A stretch of DNA of 36,379 bases, taken from Clostridia bacterium. Lineage in GTDB: Bacteria > Bacillota > Clostridia > UMGS1810. The notes under the pieces are model-generated. The model searched no databases, was not told the DNA's origin, and was given only the letters and a program-made list of their open reading frames with translations. Position 1 is the first letter of the stretch, and each line of letters opens with the position of its first letter. The stretch is from NCBI GenBank assembly GCA_017416845.1, contig JAFQBA010000061.1:1-36379 (forward strand), given 5' to 3'. The position numbers were made by a program, and so were the translations under genes. This document shows positions 25,290-33,344 of the stretch, in pieces.

Positions 25290-25470
25290 ATATGCCTTTT
25301 TGCTCTTGCCAAATCTCACCACTCGCAGTACCTTTGTACAGCTTCGGGTTACCACTCAAAGCAAGGCTCTGCCCTGCTTTGAGTTCGATTTGACAATTCT
25401 GAATCTTTTTTCCTATTCCCCAAAAGGGAGCGTAAATTAATTTGCTGAATTAATTTACGCTCCCTTTTTT
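25290..25470. repeat. Dispersed intergenic repeat, copy 2 (two-hairpin element)
   Basis: This stretch matches 1-189. The first hairpin (25355-25383) has one mismatch relative to copy 1. The second (25422-25468) is a perfect 21-bp stem with a 5-nt TGCTG loop; copy 1 has a 9-nt longer loop. Two stem pairs differ from copy 1 yet still pair. It lies between the convergent foldase and AraC genes. Confidence 0.9.
25422..25468. terminator. Perfect 21-bp hairpin of repeat copy 2
   Basis: Arms 25422-25442 and 25448-25468 pair throughout, with A and T runs at the ends, so it could terminate transcription on either strand. Confidence 0.6.
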
Positions 25471-25477
25471 ACTGTAT

Positions 25478-25525
25478 AAGAAAAGCGGTAATCTCGCACA
25501 GCAGTGCGGCGAAGCCGCTTTTCTT
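25478..25525 (-). terminator. Terminator of the AraC gene at 25539-26408
   Basis: AAGAAAAGCGG (25478-25488) pairs perfectly with CCGCTTTTCTT (25515-25525), 14 nt past the stop on the minus strand. The inner part also holds a GCGGC/GCCGC stem. Confidence 0.65.
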
Positions 25526-25538
25526 GTTAACATTCCGA

Positions 25539-26408
25539 TTATATCTTAACCGAATCCTTATATTCCTTTGGTGACATATTGGTTACCTTTTTAAATACCC
25601 TTGAAAAATAGTGAGGATTATCAAAACACAGCATTTCGGATATTTCGGATATGCTGTGTTGCTCCTGACGGATCAGAATTTTTGCTTCATCAATTTTAAG
25701 CTTTGTCATATATTCATTTATTGTCATGGAGCTGTTTTCTTTAAATTTTGCCGAAACATATGTTCGTGAAAAATTCATTTTTCTGCATATATCGTCAACT
25801 GTGATTTTACCGTAAATATTATTGTGCAAAAGCGAAGCTACCGCCGATGTAATGGAATCGGTAAATTCCCGACGCGGAGTGGTTTGTTTTGCGTTTTTGT
25901 CAAAACGCAAAAGACGGATAAGAAGCATTTCCAAATTGAGCTTTATGAGCTGTTCACCGCCGGAGGGTGCATTTGGTTTTTGTTTGAGCTCGGTGAGATT
26001 TGGATTATTTTTTTCCAGAAAATAAGCATTCTCGGCTTCCGACACAATTGAGGAAATGTGATTTCTCAGCGGTGTGGGAATAACAAGATGCTTGTTTTTA
26101 AAAAAATCCATATCGGGCGACTTGCATACAAAGGTTATGATGAAAACATTGGGTGCCACCTTGCCGTTTGTGCCAAGGGCATGAAACTCATTGGGCTTGT
26201 GAAAATATGCTTCACCCTGACGAAGTGTCACATCGTGATTTTTTGCAGTAATCACTGCCTCTCCCCTGTCCACATACACAATCTCCCAAAAATCGTGCCT
26301 TTCGCCTGCAGACTTGAAGTTGCGGTCAAACTCAAAATAATGAATTGTAACAATGCTGCTTACATTTATTATGCAGTCTATTTTTTGCTTAATGTAGTTG
26401 CTGTTCAT
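25539..26408 (-). CDS. AraC-family regulator with cupin sensor
   Basis: The 289-aa protein has an N-terminal cupin-like domain (about 20-110, with HDFWEIVYVDRGEA and GEAYFHKPNEFHALG) and a C-terminal AraC domain from about 193, with HTH units TVDDICRKMNFSRTYVSAKF and SISEISEMLCFDNPHYFSRVF. This is the layout of carbohydrate-responsive AraC activators such as RhaS/MelR. It is transcribed divergently from the PIG-L deacetylase gene with a 117-nt shared gap, so it probably controls the deacetylase and NagB-like pair. The inducer is unknown. The start is ATG 26408 with AAAGGGG upstream. Confidence 0.92.
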   Translation of the reverse strand: MNSNYIKQKIDCIINVSSIVTIHYFEFDRNFKSAGERHDFWEIVYVDRGEAVITAKNHDVTLRQGEAYFHKPNEFHALGTNGKVAPNVFIITFVCKSPDMDFFKNKHLVIPTPLRNHISSIVSEAENAYFLEKNNPNLTELKQKPNAPSGGEQLIKLNLEMLLIRLLRFDKNAKQTTPRREFTDSITSAVASLLHNNIYGKITVDDICRKMNFSRTYVSAKFKENSSMTINEYMTKLKIDEAKILIRQEQHSISEISEMLCFDNPHYFSRVFKKVTNMSPKEYKDSVKI

Positions 26409-26525
26409 GCAATACCCCTTTGTTTACAAAAGTATAAAAATAAAGTATATTATTGTATTGAAAATCTTTGCTTGTAATGATACCATATAATTAAGTTTTA
26501 GTCAATAGAAAGGGGATTATTTGTA

Positions 26526-27230
26526 ATGAATGTTCTTGCAATAGGATGTCATCCCGATGACATGGAAATCAACTGCGCCGGAACACTTGCAAAATGTGTT
26601 AAGCGCGGCGACAACGTTACAGTGTGCCACGTTGCAAACGGCAACCTCGGTCATGCAATAATTCAGCCCGACGAGCTCCGCGAAATCAGAATCGGCGAAG
26701 CCAAAAAGGCAGGAAGTCTTGCAGGAATCAAGGTTGTAACATGCGACATTGGCGACTGCATGGTTTATGAAGGCAGTAAAGAACAGAGAGATATCCTTGT
26801 TGATATCATCAGAGAAGCCGATCCCGACTTCATCATCACTCACGCACCTTCCGACTACATGCCCGACCACGTGGCTGTGGCAAGGCTTGTGTTTGATGCT
26901 TCTTTTGCCGCAAGTGTACCTCACTATAAAACAAAGGTAGACAAAGTTTCAAAGGTTACTCCCATCTACTATATGGACAACCTTGCAGGTCTCGGTTTTG
27001 AACCCACTCACTTTGTTGATGTTACCGAAGAAATCGACCTTAAGCTCGAAATGCTCGAATGTCACGAAAGTCAGCTCAAATGGATGAGAGACCACGACCA
27101 TATCGACTTTGCTGATTTCGTTAAGACCTGTGCAAAATACAGAGGCTTCCAGTCTAACTGTGCATATGCCGAAGCATTCAGTGAATGTCTGGTATATCCC
27201 AAGGTTCAGGCAAAGAGACTTCTCCCGTAA
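26526..27230 (+). CDS. PIG-L/LmbE family N-deacetylase
   Basis: The 234-aa protein has the zinc-binding HPDD motif at 9-12 and the second motif H106...D110...PDH at 113-115, as in PIG-L/LmbE deacetylases that remove N-acetyl groups from GlcNAc-containing substrates. There is no signal peptide, so it acts in the cytoplasm. The gene lies 57 nt upstream of a NagB-like gene, a natural pair for deacetylating and then deaminating an amino sugar. Codon use is strongly biased to C-ending codons, suggesting high expression. The start follows AAAGGGG; the divergent AraC gene likely regulates it. Confidence 0.92.
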   Translation: MNVLAIGCHPDDMEINCAGTLAKCVKRGDNVTVCHVANGNLGHAIIQPDELREIRIGEAKKAGSLAGIKVVTCDIGDCMVYEGSKEQRDILVDIIREADPDFIITHAPSDYMPDHVAVARLVFDASFAASVPHYKTKVDKVSKVTPIYYMDNLAGLGFEPTHFVDVTEEIDLKLEMLECHESQLKWMRDHDHIDFADFVKTCAKYRGFQSNCAYAEAFSECLVYPKVQAKRLLP

Positions 27231-27287
27231 TTCTTGCTTTCAAAATTTGAAAATTATTAAAATTTAAATATCAAGGAGGAAACAAAA

Positions 27288-28235
27288 ATGAATTTTATCG
27301 ATACCGTTAAAGGTTCAATGCTTGACGGATTTTATCCCGCAGGCTGGGACATGGAAAAAATTGACAAATGCTGTGATCCCGCAAACAAAGTTGAAGACAG
27401 ACAGGATTTCTGGCACAAAGATTTCACACCCGTAAGATGTGAAACTCTCGGCGAATTCGACACCTACATGGGTCACGAAATCGCTCTCCAGATCAAAAAT
27501 GCAAAAGACAGAGGCGAAAAACTCGCTCTTATTCTCCCCGTTGGCCCCATGGGTATGTACAAATGGGCTGTTTACTTCCTCAAAGCTTGGAATATAAAAT
27601 GTGACCACGTGTACACATTCAACATGGATGAATGGGCAGATGCTGAAGGTAACACTCTTGCAGCAGATGATCCTTCCGCATTCCAGAATGCCATGAAGCA
27701 GGCTCTCTTTAATCCTCTTGGTGAACTCACAGTTCCCGAAAATCAGAGAAACTTTGCTTCCAAAGAAAACCTTCCCACATATGCTGAAAAAATTGCCAAA
27801 CTCAAAGCTGAAGGTGCAAAACTCGGTCTTGTGTTCGGTATCGGCAGAATGTGCCACATCGCTTTCTGGGAACCCCAGTTCGGCGGCGAATTTGACACTG
27901 TTGAAGAATGGATGAGCCAGACACACCGCATCGGTGCTAAACTCCATCCCCTCACAATTGAACAGAATGCTATCACAAGCTTCAAATCAAGAACAACTCT
28001 CGTTCCTTGCAGAGCTAACACCGTTGGACCCGGACTCATGTTCCAGGCTGATTTCATCATCGGTGGTTGTGACGGTACTTTTGGCCGCGGCATGCAGTGG
28101 CAGGGCATGAGCTTCTGGATGACTCTCCGCTATGGTCCCGACAAATGGGTAACATCCAGCTTTATTCCCACACTCCCCGGCAAACTCTTCTATCTTAAAG
28201 AGCTTGAAGGTCCCCTCGTGGCTGAATGTAACTAA
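27288..28235 (+). CDS. Glucosamine-6-phosphate deaminase-like (NagB superfamily) protein
   Basis: The 315-aa protein shares the NagB/6-phosphogluconolactonase fold: a GP loop ([11 protein letters not shown] near 83-93), TFNMDEW at 110-116 and [13 protein letters not shown] at 184-196. In E. coli NagB the last motif reads GVGNDGHIAFNEP; here the Asp141 position is Met188, while the His and Glu remain. It is also longer than the usual 240-270 aa, with an extra N-terminal 45 residues. It may deaminate or isomerise a different sugar than GlcN-6-P. AGGAGG precedes the ATG. It follows the PIG-L gene and ends at a strong terminator. Codon use is highly biased (CTC, CCC, TTC, AAC). Confidence 0.85.
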   Translation: MNFIDTVKGSMLDGFYPAGWDMEKIDKCCDPANKVEDRQDFWHKDFTPVRCETLGEFDTYMGHEIALQIKNAKDRGEKLALILPVGPMGMYKWAVYFLKAWNIKCDHVYTFNMDEWADAEGNTLAADDPSAFQNAMKQALFNPLGELTVPENQRNFASKENLPTYAEKIAKLKAEGAKLGLVFGIGRMCHIAFWEPQFGGEFDTVEEWMSQTHRIGAKLHPLTIEQNAITSFKSRTTLVPCRANTVGPGLMFQADFIIGGCDGTFGRGMQWQGMSFWMTLRYGPDKWVTSSFIPTLPGKLFYLKELEGPLVAECN

Positions 28236-28323
28236 TTCTTAGGCTATATGCATTTAAGAAAAGTTTAGCTTTTCATAAAAAGTTACAGGGCAATACAATC
28301 AGAAACGAAGTTCCCTATACATC

Positions 28324-28359
28324 AAAAAAGCTTTCCGGTACACTCCGGAAAGCTTTTTT
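28324..28359. terminator. Strong bidirectional terminator
   Basis: AAAAAAGCTTTCCGG pairs perfectly with CCGGAAAGCTTTTTT around a 6-nt loop. It separates the plus-strand NagB-like gene from the convergent isomerase operon and has U-runs on both strands. Confidence 0.92.
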
Positions 28360-28386
28360 ACTGTAGGTAGGAAATACCAATTATAT

Positions 28387-29244
28387 TTAATTTTCACAAA
28401 TTGTCTTTTCAAGAAAATCAAATGCAGTTTTAATGTCTGCTGCAGGATTGTCGCCTACTTCTCTTTCTATTGTCAAAAAGCCCTTATAGCCGATTTCTTC
28501 AAGTGCTTTAAGATAATTGGGGAAATCAACACTTCCCGTTCCGAGAGGAACTTCCTCAAAATATTTTATGTCACCAAAGCCCTCGGGAACAGGGTGTACA
28601 ACCTGATAGATATATTCAGGATTTCCGTCATTGAGCTTAATGCCGTCTTTGGCATGAGTGTGAACAATATATTTTTTGAGAGTGTGAACCGCTTTAACCG
28701 GGTCATCACCTGTTACCATTTTAAAGTTTGCAGGGTCAAGGTTAACCGCAACACCGGTTGAACCCAGGGAATCAAGAAATCCTTTCAAAACAAGTGCTGT
28801 TTCGGGGCCTGTTTCAATGGCAAAATGAGCATTCATGCTGTCGGCATAGTTAGCCAGTTCAAAACAAGCCTCCTGCATGATTTTGTAGCGGTCATGATTG
28901 GGATCGGAGGGAACAACGCCAATGTGAGTGGTGACAATGTCTGTTTCAAGATCTTTTGCAAGGTCAACAATTCTCTTTGACTTTTCAATAAGCTCGGCAT
29001 TTTTTTCTTTGTGACCAAAGCCCATGCCGAGGTCACCGCAAAGCGCAGAAAAAACCAGACCGTTTGATTTTACTTCATCAAGAAGAGCTCGTCTGGCGCT
29101 GCCCGAGAGATTTTCGGGTGCGTTTTCGCCATTTGTTGCATACATTTGAATGCCTTTTGCCCCCAGCTCCGCCGCTTTTTTGATGGCTTCGCTTCTTGAA
29201 AGCTTGAAGGATTCAAGAATAACGCCTATAGGAAATTTATACAC
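28387..29244 (-). CDS. Sugar phosphate isomerase/epimerase (xylose isomerase-like TIM barrel)
   Basis: The 285-aa protein has the AP endonuclease 2/xylose isomerase-like TIM-barrel pattern, with metal-binding candidates in AIETGPE (about residue 142), NLDPANF, VHTHAKD and a final LTIEREVG glutamate. Family members include inosose dehydratases and tagatose/ketose 3-epimerases; the exact reaction cannot be assigned. The start is GTG 29244 with GGAGG 8 nt upstream. It is third in an operon behind two Gfo/Idh/MocA oxidoreductases, a common partnership in inositol and keto-sugar pathways. Confidence 0.88.
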   Translation of the reverse strand: MYKFPIGVILESFKLSRSEAIKKAAELGAKGIQMYATNGENAPENLSGSARRALLDEVKSNGLVFSALCGDLGMGFGHKEKNAELIEKSKRIVDLAKDLETDIVTTHIGVVPSDPNHDRYKIMQEACFELANYADSMNAHFAIETGPETALVLKGFLDSLGSTGVAVNLDPANFKMVTGDDPVKAVHTLKKYIVHTHAKDGIKLNDGNPEYIYQVVHPVPEGFGDIKYFEEVPLGTGSVDFPNYLKALEEIGYKGFLTIEREVGDNPAADIKTAFDFLEKTICEN

Positions 29245-29259
29245 TGTTTATTCCTCCAA

Positions 29260-30330
29260 TCAAAGAGTAACTTCTCTGTGTTCTTCAGCAGATTTGTAAA
29301 TAGCCTCCATAATTTCCTGAGTGAGAATGTTAACATTAACACTTGAAGGAAGCTTGTCATTGTTTTCCTGAACAGCCTTCACATATGCATCAATTTCGTT
29401 CTGGAACATAACATTTGTCTTATAATCAAAGGTTGTTTTGGTAAGCATGTTGTTTTTAGTTGAATAGAGAGTGAAGTTTCCGCCGTATTTAAGTCTGATG
29501 CCGGCTTTGTCACCCATAAAGTCGATGAAGGTATCTTCTTCGCCAATGTTCTGAGCCCAAGCACCATTGAAAGAAATAACAGGACCGTCGGTTCTGATGA
29601 GACCGGTGATGCTTTCTTCAACATCGCAAACTCCATCAGCACCAAATTTTGCCGTGTCTTCTGCCCACATGCCTGTGTATACATAATCATTAATATTTTT
29701 TCCGAGAACATTAAACATTTCACTGCTTACGGTTTTTGCTTTGGGATCGCCGCATACATACATAACAAGATCAAGATAGTGAACACCCCAGTCGATGAGG
29801 ACACCACCTCCGGCAACTGATTTATTGGTAAAATCGCCACCGATACCGGGAATTGAACGATGAGCACGGAAGCTCATGTACACATGATGAATATTACCCA
29901 GTTCTCCCTGAGATACAAGCTCTTTGATTTTGTTAACTGCATCATTGAAACGGTTAACAACACCAATATTCAAGATTTTTCCTGTTTCGTTTTTAGCTTT
30001 CTGCATCTCAACAACTTCATCAAGGGTTCTTCCGGCAGGTTTTTCACAAAGAACATGCTTTCCTGCACGAAGAGCTTCGATTGCTATTTGAGAATGGCAA
30101 TAGTTTGGTGTGCAAATCGAAATTGCATCAATTTCCGGATCATTTAAGATTATTTTGTAGTCTGTAATTGCTTTTCCACCGTATTCATTGCTTGCTTTGA
30201 TTGCCTTTTCTTCAATAAGGTCGCAAACATACACAATTTCAGCATCGGAATTATTTTTGTATGAAGGAAGATGAGCCGCATTTGCAATTCTTCCACAGCC
30301 GATAACACCGACTTTAATTTTTTTTGACAT
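29260..30330 (-). CDS. Gfo/Idh/MocA family oxidoreductase
   Basis: The 356-aa protein has an N-terminal NAD(P)-binding Rossmann domain (VGVIGCGRIANAAHLPSY at 7-24), the CEKPAGR motif near 95-101 containing the conserved lysine, and DWGVHYLDL near 180-188 in the C-terminal substrate domain. Family members oxidise or reduce sugar and inositol hydroxyl groups. It starts 12 nt after the preceding Gfo/Idh gene and ends 15 nt before the isomerase. The substrate is unknown. Confidence 0.93.
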   Translation of the reverse strand: MSKKIKVGVIGCGRIANAAHLPSYKNNSDAEIVYVCDLIEEKAIKASNEYGGKAITDYKIILNDPEIDAISICTPNYCHSQIAIEALRAGKHVLCEKPAGRTLDEVVEMQKAKNETGKILNIGVVNRFNDAVNKIKELVSQGELGNIHHVYMSFRAHRSIPGIGGDFTNKSVAGGGVLIDWGVHYLDLVMYVCGDPKAKTVSSEMFNVLGKNINDYVYTGMWAEDTAKFGADGVCDVEESITGLIRTDGPVISFNGAWAQNIGEEDTFIDFMGDKAGIRLKYGGNFTLYSTKNNMLTKTTFDYKTNVMFQNEIDAYVKAVQENNDKLPSSVNVNILTQEIMEAIYKSAEEHREVTL

Positions 30331-30342
30331 TTAAATCTCTCC

Positions 30343-31347
30343 TCATTTATTATAAAGTTTTTCTTTCATTTTTTTGTCTGCACTCATAACACACATAAAG
30401 CCTTTATAAACATCGTCTATCTCGGGAATTGCAGGCACATCCTCTTCAATCATCTTTATGAGATGCTTAAGCTCTGCACCGGTGGGTCTTCTCTGACAGT
30501 CGCAATTTATGGTCACATATTCCTTTTCGGGATATTTGTAATATTCAATGAGGTCGCCCTCCTCCTGACAGGTAAAACGTCTGCCTGCCTCGGTGAGAGT
30601 GATTCTTCCTTTGGGTCCGAAAAATTCTTTCCTGTTATCCGCAGAAATTGTATTTGCCCAGCCTACTTCATAATATGCAACACTGCCATCCTCCATGCGG
30701 ATTGTCATAAGACCATAGTTAAAGGAATCCTCCGGAGTTTCGTCACCTATTCTCGAAGCTATGCCGTCAATTTCTTTTACTTCACTGCCCGTAAACCAAC
30801 GGCAAACATCCACATAATGAACACCGCAATCCACCACGGGAGTTGAATCCTTTAAAATTGCTCCGTACTTTTTCCAGTCCATAACATGATGGTTCTGATT
30901 CATTCGAAGGACAATCGGGTGTCCTATGGCACCATCTGCAATCATCTGAGCAATTTTTTTGTAGCTTTCGTTAAAACGGAGAATATAGCCGATCTGCACC
31001 TTTATGGAAGAAGATTTAACAATGGAAACAAATTCACGTGCTTCTTCTTCTGTGGCGGTGATTGGTTTTTCACACAAAAGATGCTTACCGTATTTTGCAC
31101 ACTCCTTCAAAAATGTAAGATGTGACGAGGGATATGTAGCACAGATTATGATATCGGTATTTTCATCCTGCATGTATTCTATATAAGAATCCGAATAACT
31201 TTTTGCATTGTATTTTCTTGCTGTGAGACGGGCTTTTTCGATGTCAAGATCACACACTCCGTACACGCACACGTTATCCATGGTGTATATGTCATGAAGA
31301 TGTCTTTCACCCATGAGTCCGCATCCTATAAGAACTACATTGTACAT
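30343..31347 (-). CDS. Gfo/Idh/MocA family oxidoreductase
   Basis: The 334-aa protein has the Rossmann motif VVLIGCGLMGERHLHDI (4-20), CEKPITA near 94-100 and DCGVHYVDVCRW near 173-184. It is first in the three-gene operon, with AAGGA before the ATG and a likely promoter in the 157-nt gap to the divergent AraC gene. Two distinct Gfo/Idh enzymes plus an isomerase suggest an oxidise-rearrange-reduce scheme on one sugar; this is inference. Confidence 0.93.
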   Translation of the reverse strand: MYNVVLIGCGLMGERHLHDIYTMDNVCVYGVCDLDIEKARLTARKYNAKSYSDSYIEYMQDENTDIIICATYPSSHLTFLKECAKYGKHLLCEKPITATEEEAREFVSIVKSSSIKVQIGYILRFNESYKKIAQMIADGAIGHPIVLRMNQNHHVMDWKKYGAILKDSTPVVDCGVHYVDVCRWFTGSEVKEIDGIASRIGDETPEDSFNYGLMTIRMEDGSVAYYEVGWANTISADNRKEFFGPKGRITLTEAGRRFTCQEEGDLIEYYKYPEKEYVTINCDCQRRPTGAELKHLIKMIEEDVPAIPEIDDVYKGFMCVMSADKKMKEKLYNK

Positions 31348-31382
31348 TTAAATCATTCCTTGTGTAAATAAGAAAATTCAGT

Positions 31383-31432
31383 CTTGAAATAACTTCTATT
31401 ATATTGTATAATTTTATTAAAGAAATTTCAAG
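31383..31432. promoter_or_regulatory. Divergent control region with an 8-bp dyad
   Basis: CTTGAAAT (31383-31390) and ATTTCAAG (31425-31432) are perfect inverted copies flanking a very AT-rich stretch with TATAAT-like boxes toward the Gfo/Idh operon. This fits a regulatory region controlled by the adjacent AraC protein. Confidence 0.4.
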
Positions 31433-31504
31433 TATATTTTTTGCGTTTAATTAGCATTATATTGCTATTTAGCTGTCTCAATTTTACATTTTGAGGTGAT
31501 TTTC

Positions 31505-32332
31505 ATGAAATCTTTAAATTATACATATGAGCCACACATACTCCCCGATGCCCGAACACCTTACCTTTATCACGACAAAATAAAAGTTACCGGTTCAAAA
31601 ATGATTCCAAACTGGCACCGCAATGTGGAATTTCTCAGGTTTTTCTCAGGCGAAGGCTTGGTCATATGCGACGGGGAACCCTTTGAAGTCGGTGAGGGAG
31701 ATATTTTTGTCGCAAATTCAAATTGCATGCACGCCGTCCACTCCAATTCTGGGATTGTGTATCAGTGCCTGATAGTCGATGCTGACTTTTGTCAGGAAAA
31801 CGGTATTGACACCGATAAAATTGCTTTTAAACCGTGTATTCATGATGAAACTCTTATTCAAAAATATGACGACATAGTTTCTGAAATAAGCTCCGAAAAC
31901 GCTTTTCGAATCACAGCAATCCGATCGACGGTTTTGGCTTTTCTTCTCCATCTTTCCAGAAATTATCTCGACAACAATTCTCTGTTTGACAAGCATATCC
32001 GCAAGAGTAGTGCAGAGGGCATAAAAATTGCAACTCTCTACATAAAAGCTCATCTCACCGAAAAGCTGTCTCTTGATGACATAGCCTTGCAAACCGGACT
32101 TTCAAAATTTCATTTTGCAAGAGAATTCAAAAAGATTGTTGGCATGACACCCGTCAACTACATAAATGCTCTCCGCTGTGAGAAAGCCAAAAAACTGCTT
32201 TCCTCGGGCAACTACCGCATTTATGAGGTTCAAGATGAGTGCGGATTTGAAAACGCATCATATTTCACAAAGGTTTTCAAGCATTATTGCAGTGTTACAC
32301 CTGCAGAGTTTTTAAAGTCAATTATCGGCTGA
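31505..32332 (+). CDS. AraC-family regulator with cupin sensor
   Basis: This protein has 275 aa from ATG 31505, with GAGGTGA 5 nt upstream; a GTG at 31496 lies within that ribosome site and is rejected. The N-terminal cupin includes GEGLVICDGEPFEVGEGDIF and a later HAVHS. The C-terminal AraC domain has SLDDIALQTGLSKFHFAREF and YEVQDECGFENASYFTKVF. It is divergent from the Gfo/Idh operon, its likely target. Its 3' end overlaps the convergent polysaccharide deacetylase gene by 15 nt. Confidence 0.92.
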   Translation: MKSLNYTYEPHILPDARTPYLYHDKIKVTGSKMIPNWHRNVEFLRFFSGEGLVICDGEPFEVGEGDIFVANSNCMHAVHSNSGIVYQCLIVDADFCQENGIDTDKIAFKPCIHDETLIQKYDDIVSEISSENAFRITAIRSTVLAFLLHLSRNYLDNNSLFDKHIRKSSAEGIKIATLYIKAHLTEKLSLDDIALQTGLSKFHFAREFKKIVGMTPVNYINALRCEKAKKLLSSGNYRIYEVQDECGFENASYFTKVFKHYCSVTPAEFLKSIIG

Positions 32333-33169
32333 ACCGAGAATTGACTGCGCACTACGATCAGCGCTGCGGTTAAAACGCTTCAGACCATAAAGACAATCGT
32401 CATCACCGGATATATAATTATATCCCTCACAACAGCTGAATGTCACCATATAACCGAAACATTTCAGAAGCGACTTCGATTCGTCACCTATACTTCCAAA
32501 CGGATACGCATATGCCACGGGTTCTGTACCTGTGGCATTTTCTATGGCATAATGTGCATTTTTCATATCTTCAAAAAACAGTCTTCTGTATTCATCCGGG
32601 CTCTCTCCTTCTGCTCTGTCGCTTCCCATTCTTCCATCACTGAGAGAATGCATATTGTAAGAATGATTTTGTATTTCAACAAGTCCCGAATCGGACATTT
32701 CCTTTATCTGCTCCCATGTCAGGTTTGCATATGCAGGATTGGAGTCCGGATGAACCGTCTGATAATCCGACCAGTATCCTATGGGAGACAAAACAACCTT
32801 TACGCCATATTTCATGATTATGGGATATGCATATGTATAATTGTTGAGATATCCGTCATCAAAGGTTATCATGACGCATTTTTCCGGAAGCAAAATTCCC
32901 TTCCTGCAATAGTCTATCAGGTCCTTTGTGTTTACAAATTCATAACCGTTGTTTATCAGATAGATAATATCCTCCTCAAATTCCTCTGTTTTTATAACAT
33001 AATCAGAACCTGCTCCGTTTTCGGTAAACCCATGATACATAAGTATGGGAAGCTTCACCAAATCCGAGGAGGTACTTACCGCAATATTTTTCGAAACGTT
33101 AATCTGCATGCATATCAGCATCAAAACTGTAATTGCCGTTATGGATTTTTGAATAATCAAACGTTTCAT
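32318..33169 (-). CDS. Polysaccharide deacetylase (NodB-like, CE4)
   Basis: The 283-aa protein has one N-terminal hydrophobic segment (about 5-25), so it is exported or membrane-anchored. NodB motifs are PILMYHGF at 41-48, TFDDGY at 102-107 with the catalytic Asp and metal Asp, a histidine pair in HSYNMH at 169-174, and YAYPFG near 219-224. The H-to-H spacing recalls the IcaB/PgaB group. It likely removes N-acetyl groups from a surface amino-sugar polymer or peptidoglycan. The ATG is preceded by AAAGGAG with 10-nt spacing. Its 3' end overlaps the convergent AraC gene. Confidence 0.92.
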   Translation of the reverse strand: MKRLIIQKSITAITVLMLICMQINVSKNIAVSTSSDLVKLPILMYHGFTENGAGSDYVIKTEEFEEDIIYLINNGYEFVNTKDLIDYCRKGILLPEKCVMITFDDGYLNNYTYAYPIIMKYGVKVVLSPIGYWSDYQTVHPDSNPAYANLTWEQIKEMSDSGLVEIQNHSYNMHSLSDGRMGSDRAEGESPDEYRRLFFEDMKNAHYAIENATGTEPVAYAYPFGSIGDESKSLLKCFGYMVTFSCCEGYNYISGDDDCLYGLKRFNRSADRSAQSILGSADN

Positions 33170-33270
33170 TCAGAGACTACTCCTTTTTTTAATCTATATG
33201 CACCGGGCATTTTTTTATGTGGCTGTCACCAAAATATGATACACCCCGGATATCAGACACCTCAAAACCC

Positions 33271-33312
33271 GAAGGGAGCGCAAAAATCCGCAAGGATTTT
33301 CACACTCCCTTC
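33271..33312 (-). terminator. Terminator of the SLH gene at 33345-35912
   Basis: GAAGGGAG pairs with CTCCCTTC and the inner AAAATCC pairs with GGATTTT, giving a long near-perfect stem. On the minus strand only a short T-run (GGGTTTTGAGG) follows. It lies 32 nt past the stop. Confidence 0.65.
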
Positions 33313-33344
33313 AGGATATTAAGGGTCATGTCGCCGTGTTATAT

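Noticed and set aside
27315..27947. Long open frame (210 codons) on the minus strand inside the NagB-like gene
   Set aside because: It is fully antisense to a well-supported gene with strong codon bias and has no recognisable protein motif or good ribosome site.
32552..33322. Open frame of 256 codons on the plus strand across the polysaccharide deacetylase gene
   Set aside because: The minus-strand frame carries clear NodB motifs; the plus-strand translation is Cys/His/Ile-rich with no domain character.
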